Assembly (NCBI RefSeq): GCF_029989365.1
Contig: NZ_JAPRAQ010000025.1
Span: 62,001 to 126,000, forward strand
DNA length: 64,000 bases
Reading direction: 5' to 3'
Origin: Bradyrhizobium sp. Arg816
GTDB taxonomy: Bacteria; Pseudomonadota; Alphaproteobacteria; Rhizobiales; Xanthobacteraceae
A program made the position numbers and the translations under genes. This document shows positions 50,982 through 59,227 of the stretch, piece by piece. Each line of letters starts with the position of its first letter. Positions within the stretch are counted from its first letter, which is position 1. The notes beneath the pieces were generated by a model that saw only the letters and a list, made by a program, of their open reading frames with translations, ran no database searches and was not told the DNA's origin.

Positions 50982-52406
50982 ATGGCACATCATTTCGCGC
51001 GGGGCCTGCTCGTGCTCACTGCGCTGGGACTCTCCGGCTGCATGGCATTCTCGCCGGACGGAGGCATGACGACGGTCTCGGACCTCACCAGCCAGACCAT
51101 CAACAAGGACGTCGCCTTCGTGCGAACGGCCGAAGGTGCCGGCGCGGTTGATGCGCGCGTTCGCCAGTTGCTGTCGCGGCCCCTCAGCGTGGACGCAGCC
51201 GTGCAGATCGCCCTGCTCAACAACAAGGGACTGCAAGCCACCTACAACGAGCTGGCGCTGGCCGAGACCGAACTCGTCGAGCAGAGCCTGCCGCCCAATC
51301 CCGTATTCTCGATCTCGCGCATCACAGGCAATGGCGCGAGCGAAATCGAACGCCAGGTGGTCGGCGACATCCTCGCACTGGCCACGCTGCCGTTCCGCTC
51401 CGACATCGCCCGCGACCGTTTCCGTCAGGCGCAATTGCGCGCGGCGTTGGCGACGCTGCGGCTGGCCGCCGATGTCCGGCGCGCCTATGTCCGTGCAGTC
51501 GCCGGAAACGAAATGGTGGCGCTGCTCTCCGACGCGAAGGCGACGGCAGAATCGACGGCGCAGCTCGCGGTCAAACTCGGCGAGACCGGCTCGATCAACA
51601 AGCTCGACCAGGCCCGCGAGCAGGTGTTCTACGCAGAGACCACGGCCGACCTCGCCACCGCGCGGCAGGCGGCAACGAGCGCCCGCGAAAGGCTCGCGCG
51701 CCTGATGGGGCTGTGGGACGGCGGCCTCGACTTCCGTCTGCCCGATCAGCTGCCGCCGCTGCCGCGCCGGCCCCAGGCACTGCCCTCGATCGAAGCCGAC
51801 GCGGTTGCCCATCGCATCGATCTTCAGATCGCGCGGCTGGAGCTGACGGCGCTGGCAAAGTCACTCAACCTCACCGAGGCGACGCGCTTCGTCACGCTGC
51901 TCGACCTCGCCGGCATCTCCCGTCGCACCCAGGATCCGGAGGGCCCGCCGTTCCGCGAACGCGGTTTTGACGTGCAGTTCCAGATCCCGATCTTCGACGG
52001 CGGCGAGGTGCGCGTGCGGCAAGCGGCGGAGACCTACAATCTCGCCTTCAACCGCCTGACCGAGCGCGCCGTGAACGTTCGCTCCGAGGCGCGCGATGGC
52101 TATCGTGTCTATCGCTCCAGCTACGACATCGCCAGCCACTACCAGCGCGAGATCCTGCCGCTGCGCAAGATCATCACGGAGGAGATGCAGCTGCGCTTCT
52201 CCAGCATGCAGGTCGATATTTTCGCGCTGCTCACCGAAGCACGGCAGCGCCTCGCATCGCTGCGCGGCGCGATCGATGCCAAGCAAAAATTCTTCCTCGC
52301 CCAGTCCGACCTCCAGACCGCCGTCAACGGCGGCGGCGCACCTGCGTCGGGCGGCGACACTTCAACCACCATCGCCGCGGCAGCGCCTGCCGATGGCGGC
52401 CACTGA
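50982..52406 (+). CDS. TolC family outer-membrane lipoprotein
   Basis: 474-residue outer-membrane channel protein of the RND/MacA-type efflux class. The lipobox LGLSGC (Cys about residue 20) shows lipidation. Two OEP repeats of long helices follow (ALLNNKGLQATYNELALAE about 79 and the second half from about 270). No inner-membrane pump or membrane-fusion gene is next to it in the window, so it must recruit one from elsewhere or act in another way. 9 bp after the lipoprotein gene. Confidence 0.9.
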   Translation: MAHHFARGLLVLTALGLSGCMAFSPDGGMTTVSDLTSQTINKDVAFVRTAEGAGAVDARVRQLLSRPLSVDAAVQIALLNNKGLQATYNELALAETELVEQSLPPNPVFSISRITGNGASEIERQVVGDILALATLPFRSDIARDRFRQAQLRAALATLRLAADVRRAYVRAVAGNEMVALLSDAKATAESTAQLAVKLGETGSINKLDQAREQVFYAETTADLATARQAATSARERLARLMGLWDGGLDFRLPDQLPPLPRRPQALPSIEADAVAHRIDLQIARLELTALAKSLNLTEATRFVTLLDLAGISRRTQDPEGPPFRERGFDVQFQIPIFDGGEVRVRQAAETYNLAFNRLTERAVNVRSEARDGYRVYRSSYDIASHYQREILPLRKIITEEMQLRFSSMQVDIFALLTEARQRLASLRGAIDAKQKFFLAQSDLQTAVNGGGAPASGGDTSTTIAAAAPADGGH

Positions 52407-52419
52407 CATGGAGGCCAAT

Positions 52420-53751
52420 ATGTTTTCCCGCCGAGGATTTTTGGGCACCGCCGCGCTTGCCAGCGCGTCGGCCATCAGCGGCCGTGTGCAGGCCGCATCC
52501 ATTCCGGAAGCGCCTCACATGGACAAGGTGGTGATGCAGCCACCGCTGCACCCGATCAGCGGCCCCGACTATCGCCCCGTGGTCACGCTGAACGGCTGGT
52601 CGCTGCCGTTCCGCATGAACGGCGACTGGAAGGAGTTTCACCTCGTCGCCGAACCCGTGGTGCGCGAGTTCGCCGAAGGCATGAAAGTGAATCTGTGGGG
52701 CTATAACGGCCAGTCGCCGGGTCCGACCATCGAAGCGGTCGAGGGCGACAAGGTCCGCATCTTCGTCACCAACAGGCTGCCCGAATACACCACCGTGCAC
52801 TGGCACGGCATGATCATTCCCAGCGGCATGGACGGCGTCGGCGGACTGACGCAGCCGCACATCCAGCCGGGAAAAGCCTTCGTCTACGAGTTCGAGATGA
52901 AGAAGAGCGGGACCTTCATGTACCACCCGCATTCCGACGAGATGGTGCAGATGGCGATGGGCATGATGGGCATGGTCGTCGTGCATCCGCGCGATCAAAG
53001 CTTCCGACCCGTCGACCGCGACTTCGTCTTCGTGATGAGCACCTATCGCGTCGATCCCGGCACATACCTGCCGCAGGTCAACGAGATGACCGACTTCAAC
53101 ATGTGGACCTGGAATTCGCGGGTGTTTCCCGGCATCGATCCCTTGCCGGTGCGGCTCGGCGACAAGGTGCGCGTACGCATCGGCAATCTCAGCATGACCA
53201 ACCATCCGATTCATCTGCATGGCCACAGCTTTGCGGTGACCTGCACCGACGGCGGCTGGATTTCGGAGAGCGCGCAATATCCGGAGACGACCACCGACGT
53301 GCCGGTCGGCGCGGTGCGCGTGTTCGACGTTCTCGCCGACAATCCCGGCGATTGGGCGTTCCACTGCCACAAGTCGCACCACACCATGAACGCGATGGGG
53401 CACGAGGTGCGCAACCTGATCGGCGTCTCGCGCAAGGATCTCGCCAGGGCCGTCGGCAAGCTCGCGCCCGATGCCATGGCGATGGGCTCGACCGGCATGG
53501 CCATGGGCAACATGGAGATGCCCGCGCCCGACAACACGCTGCCGATGATGACCGGCACCGGTCAGTTCGGGCCGATCGAGATGGGCGGCATGTTCACGGT
53601 GATGAAGATCCGCGAGGACCTCGCGCGCGACGATTATCGCGATCCCGGCCCCTACAAATTCCCGCAAGGCACCGTCGCCTACGAGGTCACGCCGCCGTCC
53701 GCAGAGCCGGCGCGGCAGCAAGGCACGCCGATGAAGAACATGAAGATGTGA
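52420..53751 (+). CDS. Multicopper oxidase (CopA/CueO-like), Tat-exported
   Basis: 443 residues. Tat signal FSRRGFLG at the N terminus, so it is folded with copper before export. Type 2/3 copper motifs are HWHG (about 131) and HPHSD (about 172), then HPIHLHGHS and the type 1/3 motif HCHKSHHTM about 325. A Met-rich tail (MAMGSTGMAMGNMEM) suits Cu(I) binding. The start at 52420 follows GGAGG; an ATG at 52408 lies 4 codons upstream. It oxidises Cu(I) to less toxic Cu(II) in the periplasm. Confidence 0.92.
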   Translation: MFSRRGFLGTAALASASAISGRVQAASIPEAPHMDKVVMQPPLHPISGPDYRPVVTLNGWSLPFRMNGDWKEFHLVAEPVVREFAEGMKVNLWGYNGQSPGPTIEAVEGDKVRIFVTNRLPEYTTVHWHGMIIPSGMDGVGGLTQPHIQPGKAFVYEFEMKKSGTFMYHPHSDEMVQMAMGMMGMVVVHPRDQSFRPVDRDFVFVMSTYRVDPGTYLPQVNEMTDFNMWTWNSRVFPGIDPLPVRLGDKVRVRIGNLSMTNHPIHLHGHSFAVTCTDGGWISESAQYPETTTDVPVGAVRVFDVLADNPGDWAFHCHKSHHTMNAMGHEVRNLIGVSRKDLARAVGKLAPDAMAMGSTGMAMGNMEMPAPDNTLPMMTGTGQFGPIEMGGMFTVMKIREDLARDDYRDPGPYKFPQGTVAYEVTPPSAEPARQQGTPMKNMKM

Positions 53752-53783
53752 GCGTTTCGATGAACCACCAACTGGAGAACAAG

Positions 53784-54239
53784 ATGAAGAAGACGATCAA
53801 ACTCGGACTTGCGCTGGCTGCGCTTTCGACGGCGCCGGCCTTTGCCCACGACCAGCGCGGGCATGGGACGTTTTCCGCCGGCGAGCCCGGCGATCCCAGG
53901 AAGCCCGCGCGCACGATCGAGATCCTGCTGAACGAGATGGACTACGCGCCCGCCAGGATCGAGGTCAATCGCGGCGAGCAGATTCGTTTCGTGCTGCGCA
54001 ATGTCGGCAAGGAGGACCATGAATTCCTGCTCGCCACCACGAAGGAGAATCTCGCGCATGCCGTGGAGATGAAGAAGCATCCGCACATGGAGCACGACGA
54101 TCCCAACGGCGTCAGGCTCGCACCGAACAAGACGGCCGAGATCCTCTGGAAGTTCAGCAAGGCCGGCACGTTCGAATTTTCCTGCCTGATTCCCGACCAC
54201 CGCGACTACGGCATGGTCGGCCACGTCACCGTGAAGTAA
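53784..54239 (+). CDS. Cupredoxin (blue copper) domain protein
   Basis: 151 residues with a signal peptide (LGLALAALSTAPAFA, cleavage about residue 22). The mature part has the cupredoxin fold: copper His in KEDHEFLLAT and Cys-His-Met in CLIPDHRDYGMVGH. Start MKKTIKLG at 53784 follows GGAG. It probably carries electrons or copper for the neighbouring oxidase. Confidence 0.9.
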   Translation: MKKTIKLGLALAALSTAPAFAHDQRGHGTFSAGEPGDPRKPARTIEILLNEMDYAPARIEVNRGEQIRFVLRNVGKEDHEFLLATTKENLAHAVEMKKHPHMEHDDPNGVRLAPNKTAEILWKFSKAGTFEFSCLIPDHRDYGMVGHVTVK

Positions 54240-54254
54240 CAAGGGAAGACTCCC

Positions 54255-54557
54255 ATGAAGCGCACCATCCGTATCGCCACAGCGCTGGCGCTGACCGTCG
54301 GTCTTGCCGCCGAAGCCCTCGCGGCCCAGGGCGCCGCGATCAGCGGCGAGGTCAAGAAGATCGACGAGGGCGCCGGCAAGATCACGCTCAAGCACGGGCC
54401 AGCGAAAAGCCTCGGCATGGATGAACCCATGACCATGGTCTATCGCGTCAAGGACCCCGCTTTGCTCAAGCAGGTGAAGGTCGGCGACAAGGTGACCTTC
54501 GAGGCCGAGGAGGCGGCTTCGGGGTATACGGTGACGACGATGCAGAAGGCGAAGTAG
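54255..54557 (+). CDS. CusF-like periplasmic copper-binding protein
   Basis: 100 residues with a signal peptide (ATALALTVGLAAEALA). The CusF fold is seen in ISGEVKKIDEGAGKITLKHG and GMDEPMTMVYRV, with His and Met residues in the positions that bind Cu(I)/Ag(I). CusF hands copper to RND pumps. It is last in the copper operon, 15 bp after the cupredoxin gene. Confidence 0.9.
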   Translation: MKRTIRIATALALTVGLAAEALAAQGAAISGEVKKIDEGAGKITLKHGPAKSLGMDEPMTMVYRVKDPALLKQVKVGDKVTFEAEEAASGYTVTTMQKAK

Positions 54558-54602
54558 GGCTACGTCCTCCGCAGCTGATTTCGGCGCCAAACGCTTCCAC
54601 AG

Positions 54603-54672
54603 CGTCATGGCCGGGCCCGTCCCGGCCATCCACGCCTTCGGCCGCGCAGGCGGGACAAGCCCGGGCATGACG
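54603..54672. repeat. Intergenic inverted repeat (CGTCATGGCCGGGC family)
   Basis: CGTCATGGCCGGGC and GCCCGGGCATGACG close a 70-bp element after the copper operon. It is a REP-like unit typical of Bradyrhizobium. Confidence 0.83.
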
Positions 54673-54730
54673 AACTCCTACCTGGCCGCGCCCCGAAACA
54701 CCCCGGTCTGACCTCCTGCCGCACCCTCCG

Positions 54731-54745
54731 TTAACCCTTTGCTAA
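54731..54745. promoter_or_regulatory. CtrA-like box TTAA-N7-CTAA upstream of flhA
   Basis: TTAACCCTTTGCTAA matches the CtrA consensus TTAA-N7-TTAA at seven of eight positions and lies 171-185 bp before the flhA ATG, where CtrA control of flagellar genes is known in alphaproteobacteria. Confidence 0.5.
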
Positions 54746-54750
54746 CCATA

Positions 54751-54773
54751 CACCCGGCAAGAATTGCCGGGTG
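54751..54773. promoter_or_regulatory. Perfect 23-bp inverted repeat before flhA
   Basis: CACCCGGCAA-GAA-TTGCCGGGTG, 10-bp perfect arms, 5 bp after the CtrA-like box. It could be a regulator site or an RNA hairpin in the leader. It does not fit sigma-54 spacing (GG to GC is 8, not 10). Confidence 0.55.
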
Positions 54774-54915
54774 AAGTCGAGTGTCGTCAGCCGCGTAGAA
54801 CGGGAGGTCCCCCGTGGACGCCAGTGCGGTGCCTCACTTTCGAAACGGCGGCCCTTCGGCCGCCGCGCAGACGTTTGGGGCGCGCGGACGGCAGTCGCGC
54901 GGGGGAGCAGCTACC

Positions 54916-57057
54916 ATGGTCGACGTCACCGCGGGACAGGGCGTAGGCGGCACGAACGCCGGCTTCCCCACCCTCACCGAGATCGGCAACATCCTCAAGC
55001 GCGGCGATATCGCGCTGGCGCTCGGCGTCCTCACCATCCTGGTGGTGCTGATCCTGCCCCTGCCCGCGATCGTGCTGGACCTGTTCCTGGCGATCTCGAT
55101 CACGCTCTCGATCCTGATCCTGATGACGTCGCTGTTCATCCAGGCGCCGCTGGAATTCTCCGCCTTCCCGACCGTCCTCTTGATCTCGACCATGCTGCGC
55201 CTCTCGCTGAACATGGCCTCGACCCGCCTGATCCTGTCGCATGGGCACGAGGGCACGGATGCTGCCGGTCACGTCATCGAAGCCTTCGGCAGCTTCGTGA
55301 TGGGCGGCAATTTCGTCATCGGCATCATCGTCTTCGCCATCCTGATCATCGTCAATTTCGTCGTCATCACCAAGGGTTCGGGCCGGATCGCCGAAGTCGC
55401 CGCACGCTTCCACCTCGACGCCATGCCCGGCAAGCAGATGGCGATCGACGCCGATCTCTCCGCCGGCCTGATCGACGAGAAGGTCGCCAAGCAGCGCCGC
55501 AAGGACCTGGAGGACGAGAGCGGCTTCTTCGGCGCCATGGACGGTGCCTCGAAATTCGTCCGCGGCGATGCCATCGCGGGCCTTTTGATCGTCTTCATCA
55601 ACATCGTCGGCGGCATGATCATCGGTGTCGCGCAGCAGGGCCTCTCCTTCGCCGACGCCGGGCGCAGCTACACGCTGCTGACCGTCGGTGACGGCCTCGT
55701 CACCCAGGTGCCGGCGCTGATCGTTTCGACCGCGGCCGGCCTGCTCGTCTCCAAGGCCGGCGTGTCCGGCGCCGCCGACAAGGCGCTGATGAAGCAGTTC
55801 TCCGGCTATCCGCAGGCGCTCGCGATGTCCTCGGCGGTCATGCTGGTGCTGGCGGCCCTGCCGGGCATTCCGACCATTCCCTTCCTGGCGCTCGGCGCCG
55901 GCGCCGGCGCGCTCGCCTGGCACGCCCGCAACCGCAACCGGGTGACGGCCAAGGCCGAGGCAATGGCCAACGCCGCACCTCCGGCGGGTACTGCCGGCGC
56001 GTCGGGCGCCGCCGCGGCCGAAGAGCCGATCTCAGCCGCGCTCAAGATCGACGACCTCAAGATCGAGCTCGGCTACGCGCTGCTGCCGCTGGTCAACGGC
56101 CCTGATGGCACCGACCGGCTCACCGAGCAGATCAAGGCGCTGCGCCGTTCGCTCGCCATCGAGATGGGCTTCGTGATGCCCGCCGTGCGCATCCTCGACA
56201 ACGTCCAGCTCGAAGCCAACACCTACATCATCAAGATCAAGGAGGTCGACGCCGGCACCGGCAAGATCTGGCCGAACCAGTTCATGGTCATGGACCCCGG
56301 CGGCAGCCAGGTGCAGGTGCCCGGCATCCACACCACCGAGCCGACCTTCGGCCTGCCCGCGACCTGGGTCGACGCCAGCCTCAAGGAAGAAGCCTCGCTC
56401 AAGGGCTACACCGTCGTCGACGCCGCGACCGTGCTCTCGACCCACCTCACCGAGCTGCTCAAGGCCAACATGTCGGACCTGCTCTCCTATGGCGAGGTGC
56501 AGAAGCTGCTCAAGGAGCTGCCGAAGGAGCAGAGCGAGCTGGTCAAGGACATCGTGCCGGGCCAGGTCACGGTCTCCGGCATCCAGCGCGTGCTGCAGCT
56601 GCTGCTCGCCGAGCGCATCTCGATCCGCGATCTCTCGACCATCCTGGAAGGCATCGCCGACTCGCTCGCCTTCTCGCGCAATCCCGCGACCATGGTCGAG
56701 CATGTCCGCGCCCGCCTCGCGCGGCAGATCTGCGCCCAGAACACCTCCTACAGCGGCTATCTGCCGCTGATAGCGCTGTCGGCGCGGTGGGAGCAGGCCT
56801 TCGCCGAATCCATCATCGGCCAGGGCGAGGAACGCAGCCTCGCGATGCAACCCTCGAAGCTGTCGGAATTCATGACCGGCGTGCGCGAGGCCTTCGAGCG
56901 CGCCGCGCGCGAAGGTGAGGCGCCGGTGCTGGTCACGTCTGCGGCAATTCGTCCCTTCGTACGCTCCCTCGTCGAGCGGTTCCGCGCCCAGACGACGGTG
57001 CTGTCGCAGGCTGAAATCCACCCCAGGGCGAGATTGAAAACGGTCGGAAGCATCTGA
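54916..57057 (+). CDS. flhA: Flagellar biosynthesis protein FlhA
   Basis: 713-residue core of the flagellar type III export gate. Eight transmembrane helices lie in the first half (about 30-330), with the conserved RLSLNMASTRLILSHG (about 96) and the FHIPEP-family loop after it. The cytoplasmic domain (about 370-710), which docks chaperone-substrate complexes, follows an Ala-rich linker. ATG 54916 follows GGGGGAG; a GTG at 54814 with GGGAGG is possible and would add 34 residues not typical of the family. It sits about 5 kb from fliJ-fliI. Confidence 0.95.
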   Translation: MVDVTAGQGVGGTNAGFPTLTEIGNILKRGDIALALGVLTILVVLILPLPAIVLDLFLAISITLSILILMTSLFIQAPLEFSAFPTVLLISTMLRLSLNMASTRLILSHGHEGTDAAGHVIEAFGSFVMGGNFVIGIIVFAILIIVNFVVITKGSGRIAEVAARFHLDAMPGKQMAIDADLSAGLIDEKVAKQRRKDLEDESGFFGAMDGASKFVRGDAIAGLLIVFINIVGGMIIGVAQQGLSFADAGRSYTLLTVGDGLVTQVPALIVSTAAGLLVSKAGVSGAADKALMKQFSGYPQALAMSSAVMLVLAALPGIPTIPFLALGAGAGALAWHARNRNRVTAKAEAMANAAPPAGTAGASGAAAAEEPISAALKIDDLKIELGYALLPLVNGPDGTDRLTEQIKALRRSLAIEMGFVMPAVRILDNVQLEANTYIIKIKEVDAGTGKIWPNQFMVMDPGGSQVQVPGIHTTEPTFGLPATWVDASLKEEASLKGYTVVDAATVLSTHLTELLKANMSDLLSYGEVQKLLKELPKEQSELVKDIVPGQVTVSGIQRVLQLLLAERISIRDLSTILEGIADSLAFSRNPATMVEHVRARLARQICAQNTSYSGYLPLIALSARWEQAFAESIIGQGEERSLAMQPSKLSEFMTGVREAFERAAREGEAPVLVTSAAIRPFVRSLVERFRAQTTVLSQAEIHPRARLKTVGSI

Positions 57058-57177
57058 TTTGCCTTAAGAAGCCGTATGTTTTTCAGCCACAGGCAAATGG
57101 TTTTTGAGTTCCTGGCGCCTTGTCGACCACATGCAAACAAGCCGCCTCGCAAGCACATTACCACCTTGAAATAATTA

Positions 57178-57183
57178 TATAAT
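57178..57183 (+). promoter_or_regulatory. AT-rich TATAAT element
   Basis: TATAAT within an AT-rich island (57165-57185) downstream of flhA. No good TTGACA lies 16-18 bp upstream, so promoter status is uncertain. Confidence 0.3.
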
Positions 57184-57252
57184 CGCACGATCGAGGGGTC
57201 GCTTTTGATCGCGACCTTTCACGTCCTGTCACGCTCTTGTGATCGCCCCTTG

Positions 57253-57278
57253 GGAACGAATCCCCCCAATACTAGGTT
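57253..57278 (+). promoter_or_regulatory. Candidate EcfG (general stress) promoter GGAAC-N17-GGTT
   Basis: GGAAC at 57253 and GGTT at 57275 with a 17-bp spacer match the alphaproteobacterial EcfG promoter (GGAAC-N16/17-CGTT) except for one base. It lies about 75 bp before the small membrane protein at 57353. Confidence 0.5.
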
Positions 57279-57352
57279 GTTGGGGACCGGAAGCATGAAC
57301 CTCCCCCAACAGGGTAGCGACTACTTCGGGTAGATGGCGGCAGGAGCCTTCC

Positions 57353-57556
57353 ATGAACCACTCGATTTACAGCGCTGATCGCTCGACCCACTTGAAAATC
57401 GTGGTCGTAGCCCTCGTCGCTGGGATCGCGGTGGCAGGCTTCGGCATCACGGCGGCACGCACGGGTTCGGACGAAGGCCTGACCCAGACTGCCCGCGTCA
57501 TCAAGGCCGGCAAGCCGGTTGTTATCACCAGCTCGAACGCGTCCCTCGTTCGATAA
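57353..57556 (+). CDS. Small single-span membrane or exported protein (67 aa)
   Basis: 67 residues, MNHSIYSADRSTHLKIVVVA onward. One hydrophobic helix (about 15-34) is followed by a polar stretch with Thr/Ser/Lys. ATG follows CAGGAG. It has its own leader with a candidate EcfG promoter and a terminator 99 bp downstream. It resembles a small conserved Bradyrhizobium protein of unknown function. A stress role is inferred from the promoter only. Confidence 0.78.
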   Translation: MNHSIYSADRSTHLKIVVVALVAGIAVAGFGITAARTGSDEGLTQTARVIKAGKPVVITSSNASLVR

Positions 57557-57654
57557 GGAGATTTGACGAGTTTTGTGAATTCACGCGGCTCTTTACCAGC
57601 CCCCCAAAGTCGCCACGTGGATATGTAGACGACCCCAACCCCAAGTCGACTACG

Positions 57655-57683
57655 GAAAGCGCCCGCCCCCCACGGGCGCTTTC
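57655..57683 (+). terminator. Rho-independent terminator
   Basis: GAAAGCGCCCG and CGGGCGCTTTC, 11-bp perfect arms around a C-rich 7-nt loop, followed only by TCATGTCT rather than a strong T-run. It closes the small-protein transcript. Confidence 0.7.
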
Positions 57684-57743
57684 TCATGTCTGGGGCATGT
57701 TTTCACTGCGGACGTAGCGTGGGACGTCGCCCCGAACACCACT

Positions 57744-57861
57744 GTCATTCCCCGCGAAAGCGGGGAATCCAGTACGCCGGAGCTTCTCCGTATCCCACTG
57801 CCGTCTCTGGAATACCGGATCGTCCGCCCCAGTGCGCAATTGCGCACAAGGCGGACGATGA
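57744..57861. repeat. Composite intergenic repeat with 16-bp perfect palindrome
   Basis: GTCATTCCCCGC..GCGGGGAAT (57744-57769), then ATCGTCCGCC (57819) paired with GGCGGACGAT (57850) around the perfect palindrome GTGCGCAATTGCGCAC (57832-57847); outer GTCAT/ATGAC close the whole. It lies between the terminator and the NDH-2-like gene. Confidence 0.8.
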
Positions 57862-57891
57862 CACCGAGTGTTTGGCGCTACCGTGCCCCAG

Positions 57892-59112
57892 CTACCGCGC
57901 CCCATAAGTCGGCGGCGGCGCCTGGACCGTCGGTGCTGCCGCAGCGAAGAGCTCGGCCTTGCGGCCGGTGAGCGGCGGGTAGATGCGCTTGCAGTTGATG
58001 GTCTGCTTGGTCGCCTTTGCCGCCGCGCCAGTGGCGCGAACCTCGCGATCCCACCCTTCGGTATAGAGCGCGCCCCAGCCGCCGAGGTCGAGCACGGTCA
58101 CGTACCAGTCGATCCGCAGCGGCAGCATCGGCAGGTCCGCGAGATCGGCCACCACATTGTGACCGGCGAAGCGGCCCATGGGACGGGCGAACTGGCAGGA
58201 CATCACCGTCGGATGCAGTCCGTCGACCACGCTCGAGGCAACATCGCCGGCGGCGAACACGCCCGGCACATCGGCAACACGCAGAAAAGGATCGACCAGC
58301 AGGCGGCCGAGGCGATCGCGCGCGCCCGCAAAGCTCTCGGCCAGCCGGCTCGCGCGCATCCCGGCGCACCAGATGACGGTCTGCGCCGGGATGAACTCGC
58401 CCGAGCTCAGGCGCATGCCGGCGGCCTCGACGGACACGACGCGCACGCCAAGCCGTGTCTCGACGTCGAGCGAGGCCAATGCCGTCTCGATGACGGGACG
58501 CGCATGCGCGCCGATGGTGGCGCCGACCGCAGGGTTGGGATCGACCAGGACGATGCGGCGGCTGCCGGTGATGCCGGCGCGCGCCAGCCTGTCCGGCATC
58601 TCGGCCGCGACCTCGATGCCGGTGAATCCGGCGCCGACCACCACGACCGTCGAGCGCCCCGGCGAGGGCGCGCTGTGTCCGAGCGAGACGAGATGATTTT
58701 CGAGGCTGAGCGCGGCGGCATAGGTATCGACGTCGAAAGCATGCTCGGCAAGGCCGGGGATGGCGGGACGCATCACTTCGCTGCCGAGCGCCAGCACCAG
58801 GCGGTCGTAGCTCAGCGTCTCCTCGCCGCTGCTCGTGACGAGAGAAATCTCGCGCCTTGCCGGGTCGATGGCTTCGACCTCGCCAATGCCGTGAGTGACG
58901 CCGATCGGATCGAGCAGTTGCGGCAACGGCAGTGCGACCTCGCTGAGGTCGGCCTCGTAATTGCGCACCCGGATGTTGTGATAAGGATTGCGATCGACAA
59001 CACGGATCTCGACGTCACGGCCGGCTGCGCCGATCTCGTCGCGCTTGCGCGCGGCGCCGATGGCCGCCCATAGACCCGCAAACCCCGCGCCGAGCACGAC
59101 GATACGCGCCAT
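57892..59112 (-). CDS. NAD(P)/FAD-dependent oxidoreductase (type II NADH dehydrogenase-like)
   Basis: 406 residues with two Rossmann sites: FAD motif VVLGAGFAGLWAA at the N terminus and NADH motif VVVGAGFTGIEVAAEM about 165. AAGDVASSVVDG (about 310) is the third FAD contact. Type II NADH dehydrogenases move electrons from NADH to quinone at the membrane without pumping protons. Start MARIVVLGAG at 59112. It is monocistronic. The AraC regulator next to it, on the same strand 115 bp upstream, may control it, but no site is visible. Confidence 0.87.
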   Translation of the reverse strand: MARIVVLGAGFAGLWAAIGAARKRDEIGAAGRDVEIRVVDRNPYHNIRVRNYEADLSEVALPLPQLLDPIGVTHGIGEVEAIDPARREISLVTSSGEETLSYDRLVLALGSEVMRPAIPGLAEHAFDVDTYAAALSLENHLVSLGHSAPSPGRSTVVVVGAGFTGIEVAAEMPDRLARAGITGSRRIVLVDPNPAVGATIGAHARPVIETALASLDVETRLGVRVVSVEAAGMRLSSGEFIPAQTVIWCAGMRASRLAESFAGARDRLGRLLVDPFLRVADVPGVFAAGDVASSVVDGLHPTVMSCQFARPMGRFAGHNVVADLADLPMLPLRIDWYVTVLDLGGWGALYTEGWDREVRATGAAAKATKQTINCKRIYPPLTGRKAELFAAAAPTVQAPPPTYGAR

Positions 59113-59227
59113 GTCCGTATACTGCTTTGTCCAAGAATTCCGGCGGCCTGCCCGCGCAGGCAGATATAGCTCATTTGCCCGGATCGACCAACTGCGGCGG
59201 CGCCGCTCCGCTGCATAAAATCGCGGC

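Noticed and set aside
54751..54773. Perfect repeat before flhA as a sigma-54 promoter
   Set aside because: The GG to GC distance is 8 bases, not the required 10.
54787..55923. Antisense open frame over the start of flhA
   Set aside because: Asp/Glu/Arg/His repeats typical of a reversed membrane-protein gene; FlhA on the plus strand is certain.
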